In this document: positions 24,691 to 34,047 of the stretch, piece after piece
Numbering within the stretch: position 1 is the stretch's first letter
Layout of the letters: the number at the start of each line of letters is the position of its first letter
Source of the DNA: Succinivibrionaceae bacterium
GTDB lineage: Bacteria > Pseudomonadota > Gammaproteobacteria > Enterobacterales > Succinivibrionaceae
DNA: 36,104 nt
Assembly: GCA_017480795.1 (NCBI GenBank)
Contig: JAFURY010000069.1
Span: 1-36,104 of the forward strand
Direction: 5' to 3'
Notes under the pieces: model-generated
Database searches by the model: none
What the model was told of the DNA's origin: nothing
The model's input: the letters and a program-made list of their open reading frames with translations, nothing else
Position numbers and translations under genes: made by a program

Positions 24691-25221
24691 ATGAGCGAGT
24701 TAGGACAGAACGGCAATGTGAAACAGCAGTGGCAGCCGCCGGTGGAGCCGGGAGTCAAAAGCGCGGCATCCATAAGAAGCCTGCTTCTTACCGGAATGAT
24801 TCTGGCTGTCGTCAACCTGTTTTCCAATACCGTCGGTCAGGCTCTGATCCCGGGCGTTCTGGGCGCCTTGACCATTCTGCTTGAGATCATTTTTGTGATC
24901 ATGGGCATGAGCGCGGTGGAAAAGTTCATCCGGGCCAGACCGGATGCCGGCATCGCCCCTATCGGCGCGCTTAAAACCAACTACATCATTTCCTCGCTGG
25001 GCAGCTTTCTGCTGATGGCGCTGTTCGTTGCGTTCGTTCTTTCCGCTTTTGTGGCGGCGGGAAACGCCCAGAACGACGCCGGCAGCGCCTTTGCCGCTCT
25101 GGGACTGGGTTCCCTGCTGATTCTGTTCGGCCTGGCCCTTTTCGGTCTGTACTCCCTGGTGGTTCATATCTGGGCTCTGATGGTGTGGGTCAGACTGTAT
25201 CCGGCCTTCGGCAGACTGTAA
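24691..25221 (+). CDS. Small polytopic membrane protein of unknown function
   Basis: A 176-residue protein with a polar first 30 residues and four hydrophobic segments (about 32-50, 54-76, 100-125 and 137-165). I recognise no family and no catalytic motif. The ATG at 24691 has AAGGAG 8 bases upstream, better than the start further up. It has its own promoter and a terminator, so it is an independent unit placed between the two halves of the flagellar cluster. There is no evidence that it is flagellar. Confidence 0.75.
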   Translation: MSELGQNGNVKQQWQPPVEPGVKSAASIRSLLLTGMILAVVNLFSNTVGQALIPGVLGALTILLEIIFVIMGMSAVEKFIRARPDAGIAPIGALKTNYIISSLGSFLLMALFVAFVLSAFVAAGNAQNDAGSAFAALGLGSLLILFGLALFGLYSLVVHIWALMVWVRLYPAFGRL

Positions 25222-25247
25222 TGCGGTCTGAAAGAAACGGCTGGATG

Positions 25248-25273
25248 AAAGGGCGTCTTCGGGCGCTCTTTTT
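25248..25273 (+). terminator. Rho-independent terminator after the small membrane protein gene
   Basis: Stem AAAGGGCG / CGCTCTTT (one G-T pair) with an 8-base loop, followed by TT. It is about 26 bases after the stop codon. Confidence 0.7.
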
Positions 25274-25458
25274 CATGGTTCACGCTCTCAATACCTGCAA
25301 AGACAAAATTTTATCCCGCAAAATGTTGAAATAATCATCAAGTCACACAAATCAAACCGCGGTTTTTTGTAGAATGTCTGCGCTGTCCGACGTCCGCCGC
25401 CGGCGGATCCGGCGGATCTTTTGATGACAGAACAATCACAAATCCGGAATTGACTTCA

Positions 25459-26622
25459 ATGAAGAGACTACTGCCTGTCGTGCTGGCGGTTGCGGGAGCC
25501 ACCGCATCGGCCGGCGATAATTTCAGTTACAACTCCGAGGACGGAAGCTGCATGAGCCGTCCCAAGCAGTGTCAGCTTTTTCCTAGAGTTTCAGAGGAGG
25601 CCGCTTTCGCCTCCGTGGGAGAAATCAACGGCAAGTACGACGCAGGCTCCAAAACTCTTGTCAGGGCGGAAAACGATGTCAAGGTGAACGGCGAGGCTTG
25701 CTACAGCATCCTTGCGGGAGATTACGGCAACGACGGCTTTGTCACCGAGACCAGATACGCCGTCGGCATGCATTCGGGAAACATTTATCGCTATGACGTG
25801 GTGGCCAATCAGTACGAGGCTCTGAGGATCAGCGGCAAGCAGCTGGTGGATCGCTCGGTGTTCAGAATGATACCGGTTACGCCTGACACCAAATTTCTGG
25901 CGGTGCCGGACGGCAGAATCCCGTTTATGCTGAAGGTTGAGGACAGTTCCATTGTCATCGAGGCCGCCGGCAAGCACTGGTCGCAGAAGTTTTCCGTTCC
26001 GGTGGTAAAAGCGGATTTCTGGCAGGTGCTGGTCAAGGGAAAAATATTCGTCGCCTTCAGCCTGACTCATGCGGATTTCAGAGAGGATTCGCAGATCCTT
26101 GAACTTTCCTCCGAGGGTATAAGGTCGGCGGGCTTTTTCCCGGGGATCATCAAAAACGGCATTGAGGAAAAACTTTATTTCACCCGCAGAATCGCCATGG
26201 GTCCCACCATCTGGGAAGGACAGAACTTTGCTTCCATGACGGAGGGCGTCTTTGCCGAAAATTCCTACTTTGCCGAGCTTACCGACACCTATCATCCCAA
26301 CAGCAGACTGAAACTGGTTCACAACCTCAGAATGAAGAAGGTCGATCTGGAAGGAACCGCGGTCACGGTCAACGGCTATTCCGACGAGAAGTCCGGAGCA
26401 CTGTTCACTTTTGAACGGTTCTATCCGAACTCTCAAAGTCCGCTGCTTGAGAACGTCGCTTCGGTATACTTCACTGTTCAGGACGGCACGGTGGTGCTCA
26501 AGTCCCAGGACACCGGAGCCGTGGTGGCCCTGGAGCATACCTCCGTCAGAAACGACGAGGAGGATTCCTACACCTCGTATTTTGACGGCATAGCGTTCGA
26601 CAATCTGTTCTCCATGGAGTGA
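25459..26622 (+). CDS. Exported protein of unknown function
   Basis: A 387-residue protein with a clear Sec signal peptide (MKRLLPVVLAVAGATASA, cleavage probably after Ala-Ser-Ala) and a mature part rich in beta-strand-like stretches, without membrane segments and with only a few cysteines, near its N-terminus. I recognise no family. It contains acidic patches (for example SVRNDEEDSYTSYF near the end) and no lipobox, so a periplasmic or secreted location is likely. The ATG at 25459 is chosen since the signal peptide starts there. It stands alone between the small membrane protein and fliK, with a GC-rich hairpin after it. The flagellar context does not show a flagellar role. Confidence 0.8.
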   Translation: MKRLLPVVLAVAGATASAGDNFSYNSEDGSCMSRPKQCQLFPRVSEEAAFASVGEINGKYDAGSKTLVRAENDVKVNGEACYSILAGDYGNDGFVTETRYAVGMHSGNIYRYDVVANQYEALRISGKQLVDRSVFRMIPVTPDTKFLAVPDGRIPFMLKVEDSSIVIEAAGKHWSQKFSVPVVKADFWQVLVKGKIFVAFSLTHADFREDSQILELSSEGIRSAGFFPGIIKNGIEEKLYFTRRIAMGPTIWEGQNFASMTEGVFAENSYFAELTDTYHPNSRLKLVHNLRMKKVDLEGTAVTVNGYSDEKSGALFTFERFYPNSQSPLLENVASVYFTVQDGTVVLKSQDTGAVVALEHTSVRNDEEDSYTSYFDGIAFDNLFSME

Positions 26623-26632
26623 TCGGTTTTTC

Positions 26633-26651
26633 GCCGCCTTGTCCCGGCGGC
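26633..26651 (+). terminator. Possible terminator hairpin before fliK
   Basis: GCCGCC / GGCGGC with a 7-base loop, 11 bases after the stop of the exported protein, followed by TGATCCGTTTTC. The T run is short and displaced, so termination is uncertain. Confidence 0.4.
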
Positions 26652-26744
26652 TGATCCGTTTTCTCGTCTCTGCGTTTTACTCCCGCGGTTTCCTGTCTTT
26701 GCTTTCCTGATCTTGTTTTTTCGTTTTCTATTTTTGTGTTTCTT

Positions 26745-26760
26745 TGGCCTGAATCTTGCA
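26745..26760 (+). promoter_or_regulatory. Sigma-54 (-24/-12) promoter of the fliK-flhB operon
   Basis: TGGCC at 26745-26749 and TTGCA at 26756-26760 have ten bases between the GG (26746-26747) and GC (26758-26759) pairs, the RpoN spacing. Transcription would start near 26771, about 33 bases before fliK, the same distance as at fliE, which strengthens both calls. Confidence 0.8.
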
Positions 26761-26803
26761 TTTCGAAGAGTGTTAAGTGTATCAAAGAGAGGGAGAGTTT
26801 TTC

Positions 26804-29602
26804 ATGCAGATCTCAGGAAATTCTCGGACTGTTCAAAGAACATCAGAGCAGGCTGCCGTTTTGTCAGGCGATCAGGGCGCCAGAGGAACCGCGTCCTCGG
26901 GCTCTGTTTTTGATCGGATTCTCGATACCATGATAAGCGTCAAAGGAGCCGATTCCGCCGCTCATCAGGTCTCCTCAAAGTTGAAAGCCAAGGATACTGA
27001 CGTAAAAAGATCCGCTCCGTCCGCTCATGACAGCGCGGCGGGAGCGCAAAAGGCGGCCACCGGCGCGACGGCAGATCGCGCTCCGGCGGCGACAGGCGGC
27101 AAAAAACAGCCCGCATCAACGCGCAGCTCGCATGCCGGTTCCGACAGCGGGCGGAATGTTTCCGCCGCCGGCAAACATCAGCATGAAGGGAAACGGAACG
27201 AGAGTCTGTCGAAAAACTCTCCTCATGAGTCCAACTCCAACAATTCTCCTGTCGGAACCGATGCTTCGGAATCCGAGCCCGCCAAAGCCTCCGATGCCGC
27301 AAAACCGTCTTCCTCCAGGCCGGGGGAGAGCGCGGCGAATCCGTCGTCGCCCGGGGATTTAGAGACAGTCTCCGGTGTCGTGACTGACGGCGCAGAAACC
27401 TCTTTGCTTCAGGACGGACGAATCCAGGCTGACGAAACCGCTGCCGATCTGGCGCCGCAGATTGAACTGACAGTCAGATATCGCGCAGACACCCCCGCGG
27501 ACGCAGCCATCGGCGCTCCCCCTGCCGGCGAACTTCGCATTGAAACTCCGGCGATGCATGCCGAGACAAAAGCTGCGCAGCCGTCTGCCGCTTTTGAAAC
27601 CGCAGAGTCTGACGCCTATAAAAATGTCGATGGTTTTTCCAGCGCCGACGATGTTTCGGAAGAATATCCGAATGACGGGACAGCCGCTGCAGGGATCGGA
27701 AATGATGCCGCCGCGGTCGAAGCGGAAAACGAGTCTTTCCTGACCGAGGGGACGCCAGCCCAAACTTCCGGCGGGAGGTCATCCGCCGTTTCTCGTTCTG
27801 AGGCGGGTGCCGAAATCGGAAACGCCGAGGCTGTCCGTCAGCCGGCGGAAAGAACAGCCGAAGGTGTTAGGCGGCCGGATGGGAGAACATCCGGGGCGTC
27901 CCGTCCGGACGAGGCTGTCGCGTCATCCGCAAGAAACGAGTCCGCAGCCGACGCAATCGGCCAGAGCGGCGGCAATGGTCGCGACCAGATGATTGAGGCC
28001 GATGATGCGAACAGAGCCGAACGAGCCGTTCCTGCCGGTTCGAGGATGTACGCGGCGCGGACTGCTCCTGACGAGAATGCGGTTTCCCGCCGCTTGATGG
28101 ACACGTCGGCTGCCGCCGATACTTCGCTTCCGGCAACCCATGCGAGAGGCTCTGCGGATGGTTTTGAAAACGTTTCTGAACATATTGCATCCGAAGGTCC
28201 GGACAATCGTTTCAGAGGCGAGAACAAAGCGGAATACGGGACTGCCGGATCTGCGGATCTTCACAAAAGCGCCGAGGTTGCCGTCGGCTCTTTCATGAAT
28301 GTCGAGGCTCAGGAAGAGACTGCCAGAGTTGCAAGATTCGCTTCCGCCGCCGAACTTGCGCGCCAGAGCGCCAGATCGGCTGCATCAGAAGTCTCTCCTT
28401 CAGGTGAGGAGATCCGCTCAGGATCAATGAATCTGGCGCAGGAACTGTCGGAGGCCGGCGTCAGCGCCGCGGTTTCGGAAGAAAAGGCTCTCAGAACCGG
28501 CGCGGGGGATTCGGCTCTGGCGCAGCTGAGAAGCATTATGGCGCAGACCGGATCGGTCGCCGACATTTCCGTAAGGTCTGATGCCAGGACAGACGCCAAT
28601 GTTCCTGCAACTGTTGCCGCCATCGAAAAAGCGACCTATGACAACGCAGATTTTGAGATGTCCGATGGCGGCGAACTGATGAACCTTCTGCGCGCATCAA
28701 GAGACATGAACTCGCAGGTGATTGTCAGCAGCCAGGCGCCGGCCAGGGATGATGCAAATCCGGTCGCAGGCTATGACGTTCCGAATCTTCGTCCTCTTGA
28801 TGGAAACTCCGCCGCGCCCGCCTTGGACGCCATCCGCACAGCGGACGACAGCGCCCCTGGCATCGTCTTCGCCCAGACTCTTCACAACCTGGCGCTTTCC
28901 CGTCTTGAGACGGCCGGACAGGCTCTCAGAGACGAGATCGTCGAGCCGGCGGCAGAACTGTCGGGAGGCTTCCTGTCCACCGATCTTTCAGGCGCGAACT
29001 TCGTGCATCAGATTGAAAGAACCGCCTCCGGCCAGTTCGCGATGGAGAGGTCGGAGTCCGCGTTCCAGATCGAGGGAGTATCCCACGTTCACGGGCCGGT
29101 GGAAGCGGCCTCCGGCGAGGTTCGTGACGATCCGGCGCTGCCTGATCAGCTGCAGAAGGCCATGCGTCTTTCACGGGATTACGAGGAGAACGCCCGTCAG
29201 GTTGCCGAGAAGATCAACATCATGCTGGCCAGGAACCTCAAGGAGGCCGAAATCAACCTTGATCCTGCCGGACTTGGCAAGATCAGAATCACGGTTAACA
29301 TGAGCGAGGATGGCATCGCCCGGGTCAACATGGTGGTTCAGCAGGGCGAAACCAGAGAGCTCATCAGCGATTCCATGAGCCGTCTGCGCTCCATGCTGGA
29401 CCAGCAGGGAATTTCCCTGGGAGAAAGCTCGGTGCGGCAGCAGGATTCATGGGGGGACAGATCGCAAAATCAGGGTTCGTCTGCAACAAACACCGCCGCT
29501 TCTGATAAAATGGGCGCAGAAGAGGCCGGGGCGGAAACGGAAGGACAGGCGGTTGCTGCCGCATCCTCCGCGGCCGATGGTGAAGTTGATTATTACGCCT
29601 AG
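26804..29602 (+). CDS. fliK: Flagellar hook-length control protein FliK (very long)
   Basis: A 932-residue protein; typical FliK is 400-700. The first ~780 residues are low-complexity and rich in Ala, Ser, Glu, Asp and Arg, with no cysteine or membrane segment, fitting an extended molecular ruler. The C-terminal switch domain is visible at about 800-890: QVAEKINIMLARNLKEAEI, LDPAGLGKIRITVNM and RELISDSMSRLRSMLDQQGI, the Flg_hook domain that contacts FlhB to change export specificity. The ATG at 26804 has GGGAGAG 7 bases upstream; a GTG at 26777 lies too near the predicted transcript start. First gene of the operon running through flhB; 11 bases separate it from fliL. Confidence 0.92.
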   Translation: MQISGNSRTVQRTSEQAAVLSGDQGARGTASSGSVFDRILDTMISVKGADSAAHQVSSKLKAKDTDVKRSAPSAHDSAAGAQKAATGATADRAPAATGGKKQPASTRSSHAGSDSGRNVSAAGKHQHEGKRNESLSKNSPHESNSNNSPVGTDASESEPAKASDAAKPSSSRPGESAANPSSPGDLETVSGVVTDGAETSLLQDGRIQADETAADLAPQIELTVRYRADTPADAAIGAPPAGELRIETPAMHAETKAAQPSAAFETAESDAYKNVDGFSSADDVSEEYPNDGTAAAGIGNDAAAVEAENESFLTEGTPAQTSGGRSSAVSRSEAGAEIGNAEAVRQPAERTAEGVRRPDGRTSGASRPDEAVASSARNESAADAIGQSGGNGRDQMIEADDANRAERAVPAGSRMYAARTAPDENAVSRRLMDTSAAADTSLPATHARGSADGFENVSEHIASEGPDNRFRGENKAEYGTAGSADLHKSAEVAVGSFMNVEAQEETARVARFASAAELARQSARSAASEVSPSGEEIRSGSMNLAQELSEAGVSAAVSEEKALRTGAGDSALAQLRSIMAQTGSVADISVRSDARTDANVPATVAAIEKATYDNADFEMSDGGELMNLLRASRDMNSQVIVSSQAPARDDANPVAGYDVPNLRPLDGNSAAPALDAIRTADDSAPGIVFAQTLHNLALSRLETAGQALRDEIVEPAAELSGGFLSTDLSGANFVHQIERTASGQFAMERSESAFQIEGVSHVHGPVEAASGEVRDDPALPDQLQKAMRLSRDYEENARQVAEKINIMLARNLKEAEINLDPAGLGKIRITVNMSEDGIARVNMVVQQGETRELISDSMSRLRSMLDQQGISLGESSVRQQDSWGDRSQNQGSSATNTAASDKMGAEEAGAETEGQAVAAASSAADGEVDYYA

Positions 29603-29613
29603 GGAAAATCAAG

Positions 29614-30105
29614 ATGGCCGGAGAAGGTGAGCTGAAGCTTAACGAGCAGGGCGGAGGCGGAAAGTCCAAAAAACTTGTTCTGATAATCGTTCTGCTGGTG
29701 CTGATAGGCGGCGGAGCAGGAGCTTTCTTCATGCTCAAGGGCGGATCCGAGCCGGCCGAGAACCAGGAGGAGGTGGTGGTAAAGGACGTTTACCACTATG
29801 TTCCGGTCAACGAGCCGTTTCTTTTCACCGCCAGGGCCAAGCCCAAGGGGCATCTGGTTCAGGTCAAGCTGGTGCTGGAGGTTAAGGGCGACAACAACAA
29901 GAGTCTTGCCGTTCATCATATGCCGGCCATCAAGGATGCCGTCAGCAAATTTCTGTCTGACGTGCAGTATGCCGACATCATCGATGCCAAGGGCAAGGAC
30001 CGGCTGAAGGCCGGAATTCAGAAAAGCGTGCAGGGATGCATGAACCGGCTTGAACGGGAGCCGATAATCGAGACCGTGCTGTACGACGGTTTCGTGATCC
30101 AGTGA
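29614..30105 (+). CDS. fliL: Flagellar basal-body protein FliL
   Basis: A 163-residue single-pass inner-membrane protein. A Gly/Lys-rich lead, one membrane helix (about 22-44), and a periplasmic domain with YHYVPVNEPFLFTARA and the C-terminal block LEREPIIETVLYDGFVIQ, close to the FliL family ending. FliL supports stator function around the motor. The start at 29614 follows fliK by 11 bases; fliM begins 18 bases after its stop. Confidence 0.92.
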   Translation: MAGEGELKLNEQGGGGKSKKLVLIIVLLVLIGGGAGAFFMLKGGSEPAENQEEVVVKDVYHYVPVNEPFLFTARAKPKGHLVQVKLVLEVKGDNNKSLAVHHMPAIKDAVSKFLSDVQYADIIDAKGKDRLKAGIQKSVQGCMNRLEREPIIETVLYDGFVIQ

Positions 30106-30123
30106 TGAGACAAGAGTGACGCC

Positions 30124-31176
30124 GTGACCGATATTCTAACGCAGGATGAAATCGATGCCCTGCTTCATGGCAGCGACGAGGACGAACTGCCCAAGGAGGA
30201 AAACCCCCAAAACCAGGACGGGGTGGTCTCCTTTGACTTCTCTTCGCAGGATCGTATCGTCCGCGGCCGCATGCCTACCCTCGAGCTTGTGAACGAAAGA
30301 TTCGCCAGACATCTTCGCATAAGTCTTTTCAACATGATGCGCCGCACCGCCGAGGTTTCCATCAACGGCGTGAAAATGATCAAGTTCAGCGAATACGTGC
30401 ATTCGCTGTTCGTGCCCACCAGTCTCAACATGGTGCGCTTCAAGCCTCTCAAGGGCACCGCGCTGATCACTCTTGAAGCCCAGCTGGTGTTCATTCTGGT
30501 GGAGAACTTCTTCGGCGGCGAGGGAAAGCGTCATACCAAAATCGAGGGCCGAGAATTCACGCCTACGGAAAGACGCATCATTCAGATGCTGCTGCGCATC
30601 ATTTTCGAGGATTACACCGAGGCATGGCAGCCGGTCATGTCGGTGGAATTCGAGTACATGGATTCCGAAGTGAATCCGGCCATGGCCAACATTGTCAGCC
30701 CTACCGAGGTCATCGTCATCAATTCCTTCCATATCGAACTGGACGGCGGCGGCGGTGATTTCCATGTGGCCATGCCGTATTCCATGCTGGAGCCTATCCG
30801 CGAACTGCTGGATGCCGGCGTCCAGAGCGACAAGGGCGACACCGACATGCGCTGGTCCAAGGCGCTGCGGGATGAAATAATGGATGTGAACGTGGGGCTG
30901 TCCGCCCGGCTTCTTGAGACCACGTTGACCCTCAGGGAACTTCAGACCATGAAGGCCGGAGACATTATCCCGGTTGATCTGCCGGAGGCTCTGCTGGTTT
31001 TTATTGAGGATCTGCCATCCTTTCATGCCAAATTGGGCAGGGTGAAGGACAATATCGCCCTGAAGATAACAGAAAAGCTTAAACGGCCGGAGTCCATCAA
31101 GACAGAGCTTGCAGAGCTTACATCCGGCTCGAAGGATCTGAACTTTGACGACGAGGAAGTTGAAGCGGCGGAGTGA
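30124..31176 (+). CDS. fliM: Flagellar motor switch protein FliM
   Basis: A 350-residue switch protein. The N-terminal LTQDEIDALLHG is the CheY-binding peptide; the middle domain shows LELVNERFARHLRISLFN and FFGGEGKRHTKIEGREFTPTE with GG motif; the SPOA domain begins near residue 265 (TLTLRELQTMKAGDIIPVDLP). Length is normal. The start is a GTG at 30124, the only start that includes the CheY-binding peptide. The presence of this peptide implies a chemotaxis system elsewhere in the genome. Confidence 0.96.
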   Translation: MTDILTQDEIDALLHGSDEDELPKEENPQNQDGVVSFDFSSQDRIVRGRMPTLELVNERFARHLRISLFNMMRRTAEVSINGVKMIKFSEYVHSLFVPTSLNMVRFKPLKGTALITLEAQLVFILVENFFGGEGKRHTKIEGREFTPTERRIIQMLLRIIFEDYTEAWQPVMSVEFEYMDSEVNPAMANIVSPTEVIVINSFHIELDGGGGDFHVAMPYSMLEPIRELLDAGVQSDKGDTDMRWSKALRDEIMDVNVGLSARLLETTLTLRELQTMKAGDIIPVDLPEALLVFIEDLPSFHAKLGRVKDNIALKITEKLKRPESIKTELAELTSGSKDLNFDDEEVEAAE

Positions 31177-31213
31177 CGGCCTTGCGGACGTACAGACGGT
31201 TTGAGGAAATGCG

Positions 31214-31690
31214 ATGAGCGCGGAAGATGACGACATAATGGCTCAGTGGGCTGCGGCCCTTGGCGAGCAGGACGAGGCTGAGAAAAAGGAGGCGCAGAAC
31301 TCCGCCGATGACGACCTTGGCGCGTCCGACGGGGGCGGCAAGAGCAGGATCATAGACGGAAGCACGGCAGAGGCCGAGAAGGTTCCGTATGAGGATTTCG
31401 GGGAGGCCACGCCTATTTCCAAGGAGGAGAAGCGCCGGCTGGACGCCATATTGGACATACCGGTCATCATCTCCATGGAGGTCGGACGCTCCCAGATTTC
31501 CATCAGAAACCTGCTTCAGCTCAATCAGGGCTCTGTCATCGAGCTTGAGCGCGTGGCCGGCGAGCCGCTTGACGTGCTGGTCAACGGCACTCTGATAGCT
31601 CACGGCGAGGTTGTGGTGGTCAACGACAAGTTCGGCATCCGCCTCACCGACGTTATCAGTCAGACGGAAAGGATCAAGAAGCTCAAGTGA
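31214..31690 (+). CDS. fliN: Flagellar motor switch protein FliN
   Basis: A 158-residue protein with an acidic N-terminal half and a C-terminal SPOA domain (about 78-155: LDIPVIISMEVGRSQISIRN, GSVIELERVAGEPLDVLVNG, HGEVVVVNDKFGIRLTDVI), the hallmark of FliN. It forms the lower part of the C ring and binds FliH. The ATG at 31214 has GAGG about 8 bases upstream. The stop is only two bases from the fliO start. Confidence 0.95.
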   Translation: MSAEDDDIMAQWAAALGEQDEAEKKEAQNSADDDLGASDGGGKSRIIDGSTAEAEKVPYEDFGEATPISKEEKRRLDAILDIPVIISMEVGRSQISIRNLLQLNQGSVIELERVAGEPLDVLVNGTLIAHGEVVVVNDKFGIRLTDVISQTERIKKLK

Positions 31691-31692
31691 CG

Positions 31693-32229
31693 ATGCGTTT
31701 TCTGTTAGCATTTCTGCTGTCCGTCTCTCAGGCCTTCGCCGCCGACGAGAATGTATCGGCCACCGGAATGCCGGCGGTTTCGGTGGGCATTTTTCAGTGG
31801 TTTCTCAGCTGCGTTGCGGTTATCGCCTTCATGTTCGCGCTGCTCTGGCTGCTGAAGAAAACGAAAATGGTGCCGGGAGGAAGGCACGGTCTTATGCAGA
31901 TCGTCGCGGTGCTCAGCCTCGGCAATCATGAGAAAATCATGGTGACAAAGGCGGCGGATCGGTATTTTCTTTTAGGTGTCACCTCCCAGAAAATATCCAT
32001 GCTGGCCGAGCTTGATGCCGCATCGGTCGAAAAGTGCGCAGGCTCCTCAGACCCACGGAAAGGTTTTGCCGCCATGATGGCTCAGTCTCTGAAAAGGCGC
32101 GCCGGGGCTGATGACAATACAGACGATGAGTCATCAGGCGAGTCTGAAGCGGCTCTGAACGGTCAGGCATCAGGCGAGGCTGATGACAGTCGCAACGCTG
32201 GGACCGGAGACAGGCATGAAAAGGATTAG
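31693..32229 (+). CDS. fliO: Flagellar biosynthesis protein FliO
   Basis: A 178-residue membrane protein. A signal-like N-terminus ([16 protein letters not shown]) is followed by a short periplasmic stretch, a membrane helix (about 37-58) and a cytoplasmic part with [17 protein letters not shown] and [17 protein letters not shown] FliO sequence, then an acidic tail. FliO helps assemble the FliP ring. The ATG at 31693 is two bases after the fliN stop; the end overlaps fliP by 14 bases. FliO has no injectisome counterpart, which helps to mark this export set as the flagellar one. Confidence 0.9.
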   Translation: MRFLLAFLLSVSQAFAADENVSATGMPAVSVGIFQWFLSCVAVIAFMFALLWLLKKTKMVPGGRHGLMQIVAVLSLGNHEKIMVTKAADRYFLLGVTSQKISMLAELDAASVEKCAGSSDPRKGFAAMMAQSLKRRAGADDNTDDESSGESEAALNGQASGEADDSRNAGTGDRHEKD

Positions 32230-32971
32230 TTCGTATCTCTGGGCGGCGCTTCTGCTGCTGGCGCCGGCGCTTTGCCAGGCGGCGGATTTCAGCATCCCCG
32301 CCGTGACTCTTTCCACCAACGCCGACGGAGAGCAGGAATACAGCCTCTCCATGCAGGTGCTGCTGTTCCTTACGGCTCTTACGGTGCTGCCGTCGCTTAT
32401 CATGATGGTGACCTCCTTCACCAGGTTCATCATTGTCATGTCCATTCTCCGCCAGGCCATCGGTCTGCAGGCCTCTCCTTCCAATCAGATCCTGGTGGGC
32501 ATGAGTCTGTTCATGACCATGTTCGTCATGTCGCCGGTTTTCAATCAGATTTACGATACCGCCATCGTTCCATACACCGAGGATCAGATCAGCGGGCGCC
32601 AGGCCTTCGAACTTGCCCAGAAGCCCCTGAAAACCTTCATGCTCTCCCAGACCAGGATCAAGGATCTCAACAGCTTCATGGAGTACTCCGGAGAGAAGGC
32701 CGACAAGCCTGAGGAACTTTCCATGAAGGTCATCATTCCCGCCTTTATGGTAAGCGAGCTGAAGACGGCGTTTCAGATCGGCTTCATGATCTTCCTGCCG
32801 TTTCTGGTAATCGATCTGGTGGTGGCCAGCATTCTCATGGCCATGGGCATGATGATGCTGTCGCCGGTGCTCATCGCGCTGCCTTTCAAACTCATGCTGT
32901 TCGTGCTGGTGGACGGCTGGTCCATGATCATCGGAACCATGATCGCAAGTTTTGGCATTGGCGCGGGATAG
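32216..32971 (+). CDS. fliP: Flagellar export-gate protein FliP
   Basis: A 251-residue polytopic protein with a cleavable signal peptide (residues 1-22, ending CQAA), then helices with [20 protein letters not shown], the block [35 protein letters not shown] and [22 protein letters not shown]. The signal peptide and RQAIGLQ wording identify the flagellar form, unlike the SctR at 5534. Five copies make the core of the gate. The ATG at 32216 (GGAG upstream) overlaps fliO by 14 bases. Confidence 0.96.
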   Translation: MKRISSYLWAALLLLAPALCQAADFSIPAVTLSTNADGEQEYSLSMQVLLFLTALTVLPSLIMMVTSFTRFIIVMSILRQAIGLQASPSNQILVGMSLFMTMFVMSPVFNQIYDTAIVPYTEDQISGRQAFELAQKPLKTFMLSQTRIKDLNSFMEYSGEKADKPEELSMKVIIPAFMVSELKTAFQIGFMIFLPFLVIDLVVASILMAMGMMMLSPVLIALPFKLMLFVLVDGWSMIIGTMIASFGIGAG

Positions 32972-32980
32972 GGGCAGTCT

Positions 32981-33250
32981 ATGGATCCGTCCGGCTTTAT
33001 CGACGTTCTCAGAGACACCTTCGGACTGGTGGCCATTCTGGTGTCGGCTGCCATTATTCCCAGCCTGCTGGTGGGTCTGTGCGTCGCCGTTTTCCAGGCC
33101 ACAACCTCCATCAACGAGCAGACCCTGAGCTTTCTGCCGCGTCTTCTCATCACACTGGTGGCCATCGCTCTGGGCACCAACTGGGGCATACAGAAGATCT
33201 CCAGCTTCTTTTTCATCATCATCGATCAGATCCCGGGAGTCGTCAATTAG
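32981..33250 (+). CDS. fliQ: Flagellar export-gate protein FliQ
   Basis: An 89-residue protein with two membrane helices (about 15-40 and 52-78) and the flagellar block TSINEQTLSFLPRLL. It starts 9 bases after fliP; its TAG shares one base with the GTG start of fliR. Compare the injectisome SctS at 2369. Confidence 0.95.
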   Translation: MDPSGFIDVLRDTFGLVAILVSAAIIPSLLVGLCVAVFQATTSINEQTLSFLPRLLITLVAIALGTNWGIQKISSFFFIIIDQIPGVVN

Positions 33251-34044
33251 TGAACGGGCTGGAAAATCTGATCCTGGAGTACGTGGCCTCCTATCTGTGG
33301 CCCTTTGTCAGAACGGCATCCATGATCGGAACCATGTTCGTGCTGGGCTCCAGTCTTATGCCGGGGCAGATCAGGCTTGTTCTCAGCATCGCGCTGGCCT
33401 GGGCCATCGCTCCGCTGGTGCCTCCCGCCGATCCTTCCATCGACATGTTCAGCATAAGCGGCATCATCACCACCGTGAATCAGATCATCATCGGCGTCAC
33501 CATCGGGTACTGCACCGAGCTGATCTCCCAGTGCTTCATCATGGCCGGTCAGGTGATCGCCATGCAGACCGGTCTCGGCTTCGCTTCGGTGATGGATCCG
33601 GTGAACGGATCCCAGACTCCGGTGGTGGGCCAGTTTTTCACCATGCTCTGCGGGCTGGTGTTTTTCGGCATCGACGGGCATCTGGTGTTCATCGATCTGC
33701 TGCGCAAAAGCTTTTACACCGTGCCGGTGGGGCTTGAGTTCGTAACCCAGGACACCTGGAAAAATCTATTCAGTTTTCTGGGCGTCATGTTTCAGACTGC
33801 GGTCAATTTCTCCATCGCCTCCATCTGCACCATGCTCATCATCAACTTCACCTTCGGCGTTATGACCAGGGCTGCGCCTCAGCTCAACATTTTCAGCATG
33901 GGATTTGCAATATCCCTGATACTGGGCATTTTCGTTCTGTGGGTGACGGTGGGGAACTTCATGTCGTTTTTCATTTATCAGTTTGACCGCACCGTCGATC
34001 TGATCTGCAGCGCCATAGGCTACGAATGCCGGGGAGGACTGTAG
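33250..34044 (+). CDS. fliR: Flagellar export-gate protein FliR
   Basis: A 264-residue polytopic protein with about six membrane helices and the FliR blocks SLMPGQIRLVLSIALAW, QTGLGFASVMDPVNGSQTPV and MTRAAPQLNIFSMGFAISL. The GTG at 33250 overlaps the fliQ stop and gives the standard length; the open frame reaches further upstream into fliQ but that part is out-of-family sequence. It plugs the FliP-FliQ channel, and FlhB, encoded three bases downstream, wraps its base. Confidence 0.95.
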   Translation: MNGLENLILEYVASYLWPFVRTASMIGTMFVLGSSLMPGQIRLVLSIALAWAIAPLVPPADPSIDMFSISGIITTVNQIIIGVTIGYCTELISQCFIMAGQVIAMQTGLGFASVMDPVNGSQTPVVGQFFTMLCGLVFFGIDGHLVFIDLLRKSFYTVPVGLEFVTQDTWKNLFSFLGVMFQTAVNFSIASICTMLIINFTFGVMTRAAPQLNIFSMGFAISLILGIFVLWVTVGNFMSFFIYQFDRTVDLICSAIGYECRGGL

Positions 34045-34047
34045 AGC

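Noticed and set aside
30136..31236. Long open frame on the minus strand opposite fliM
   Set aside because: Shadow of a strongly recognised gene; composition is typical of an antisense frame.
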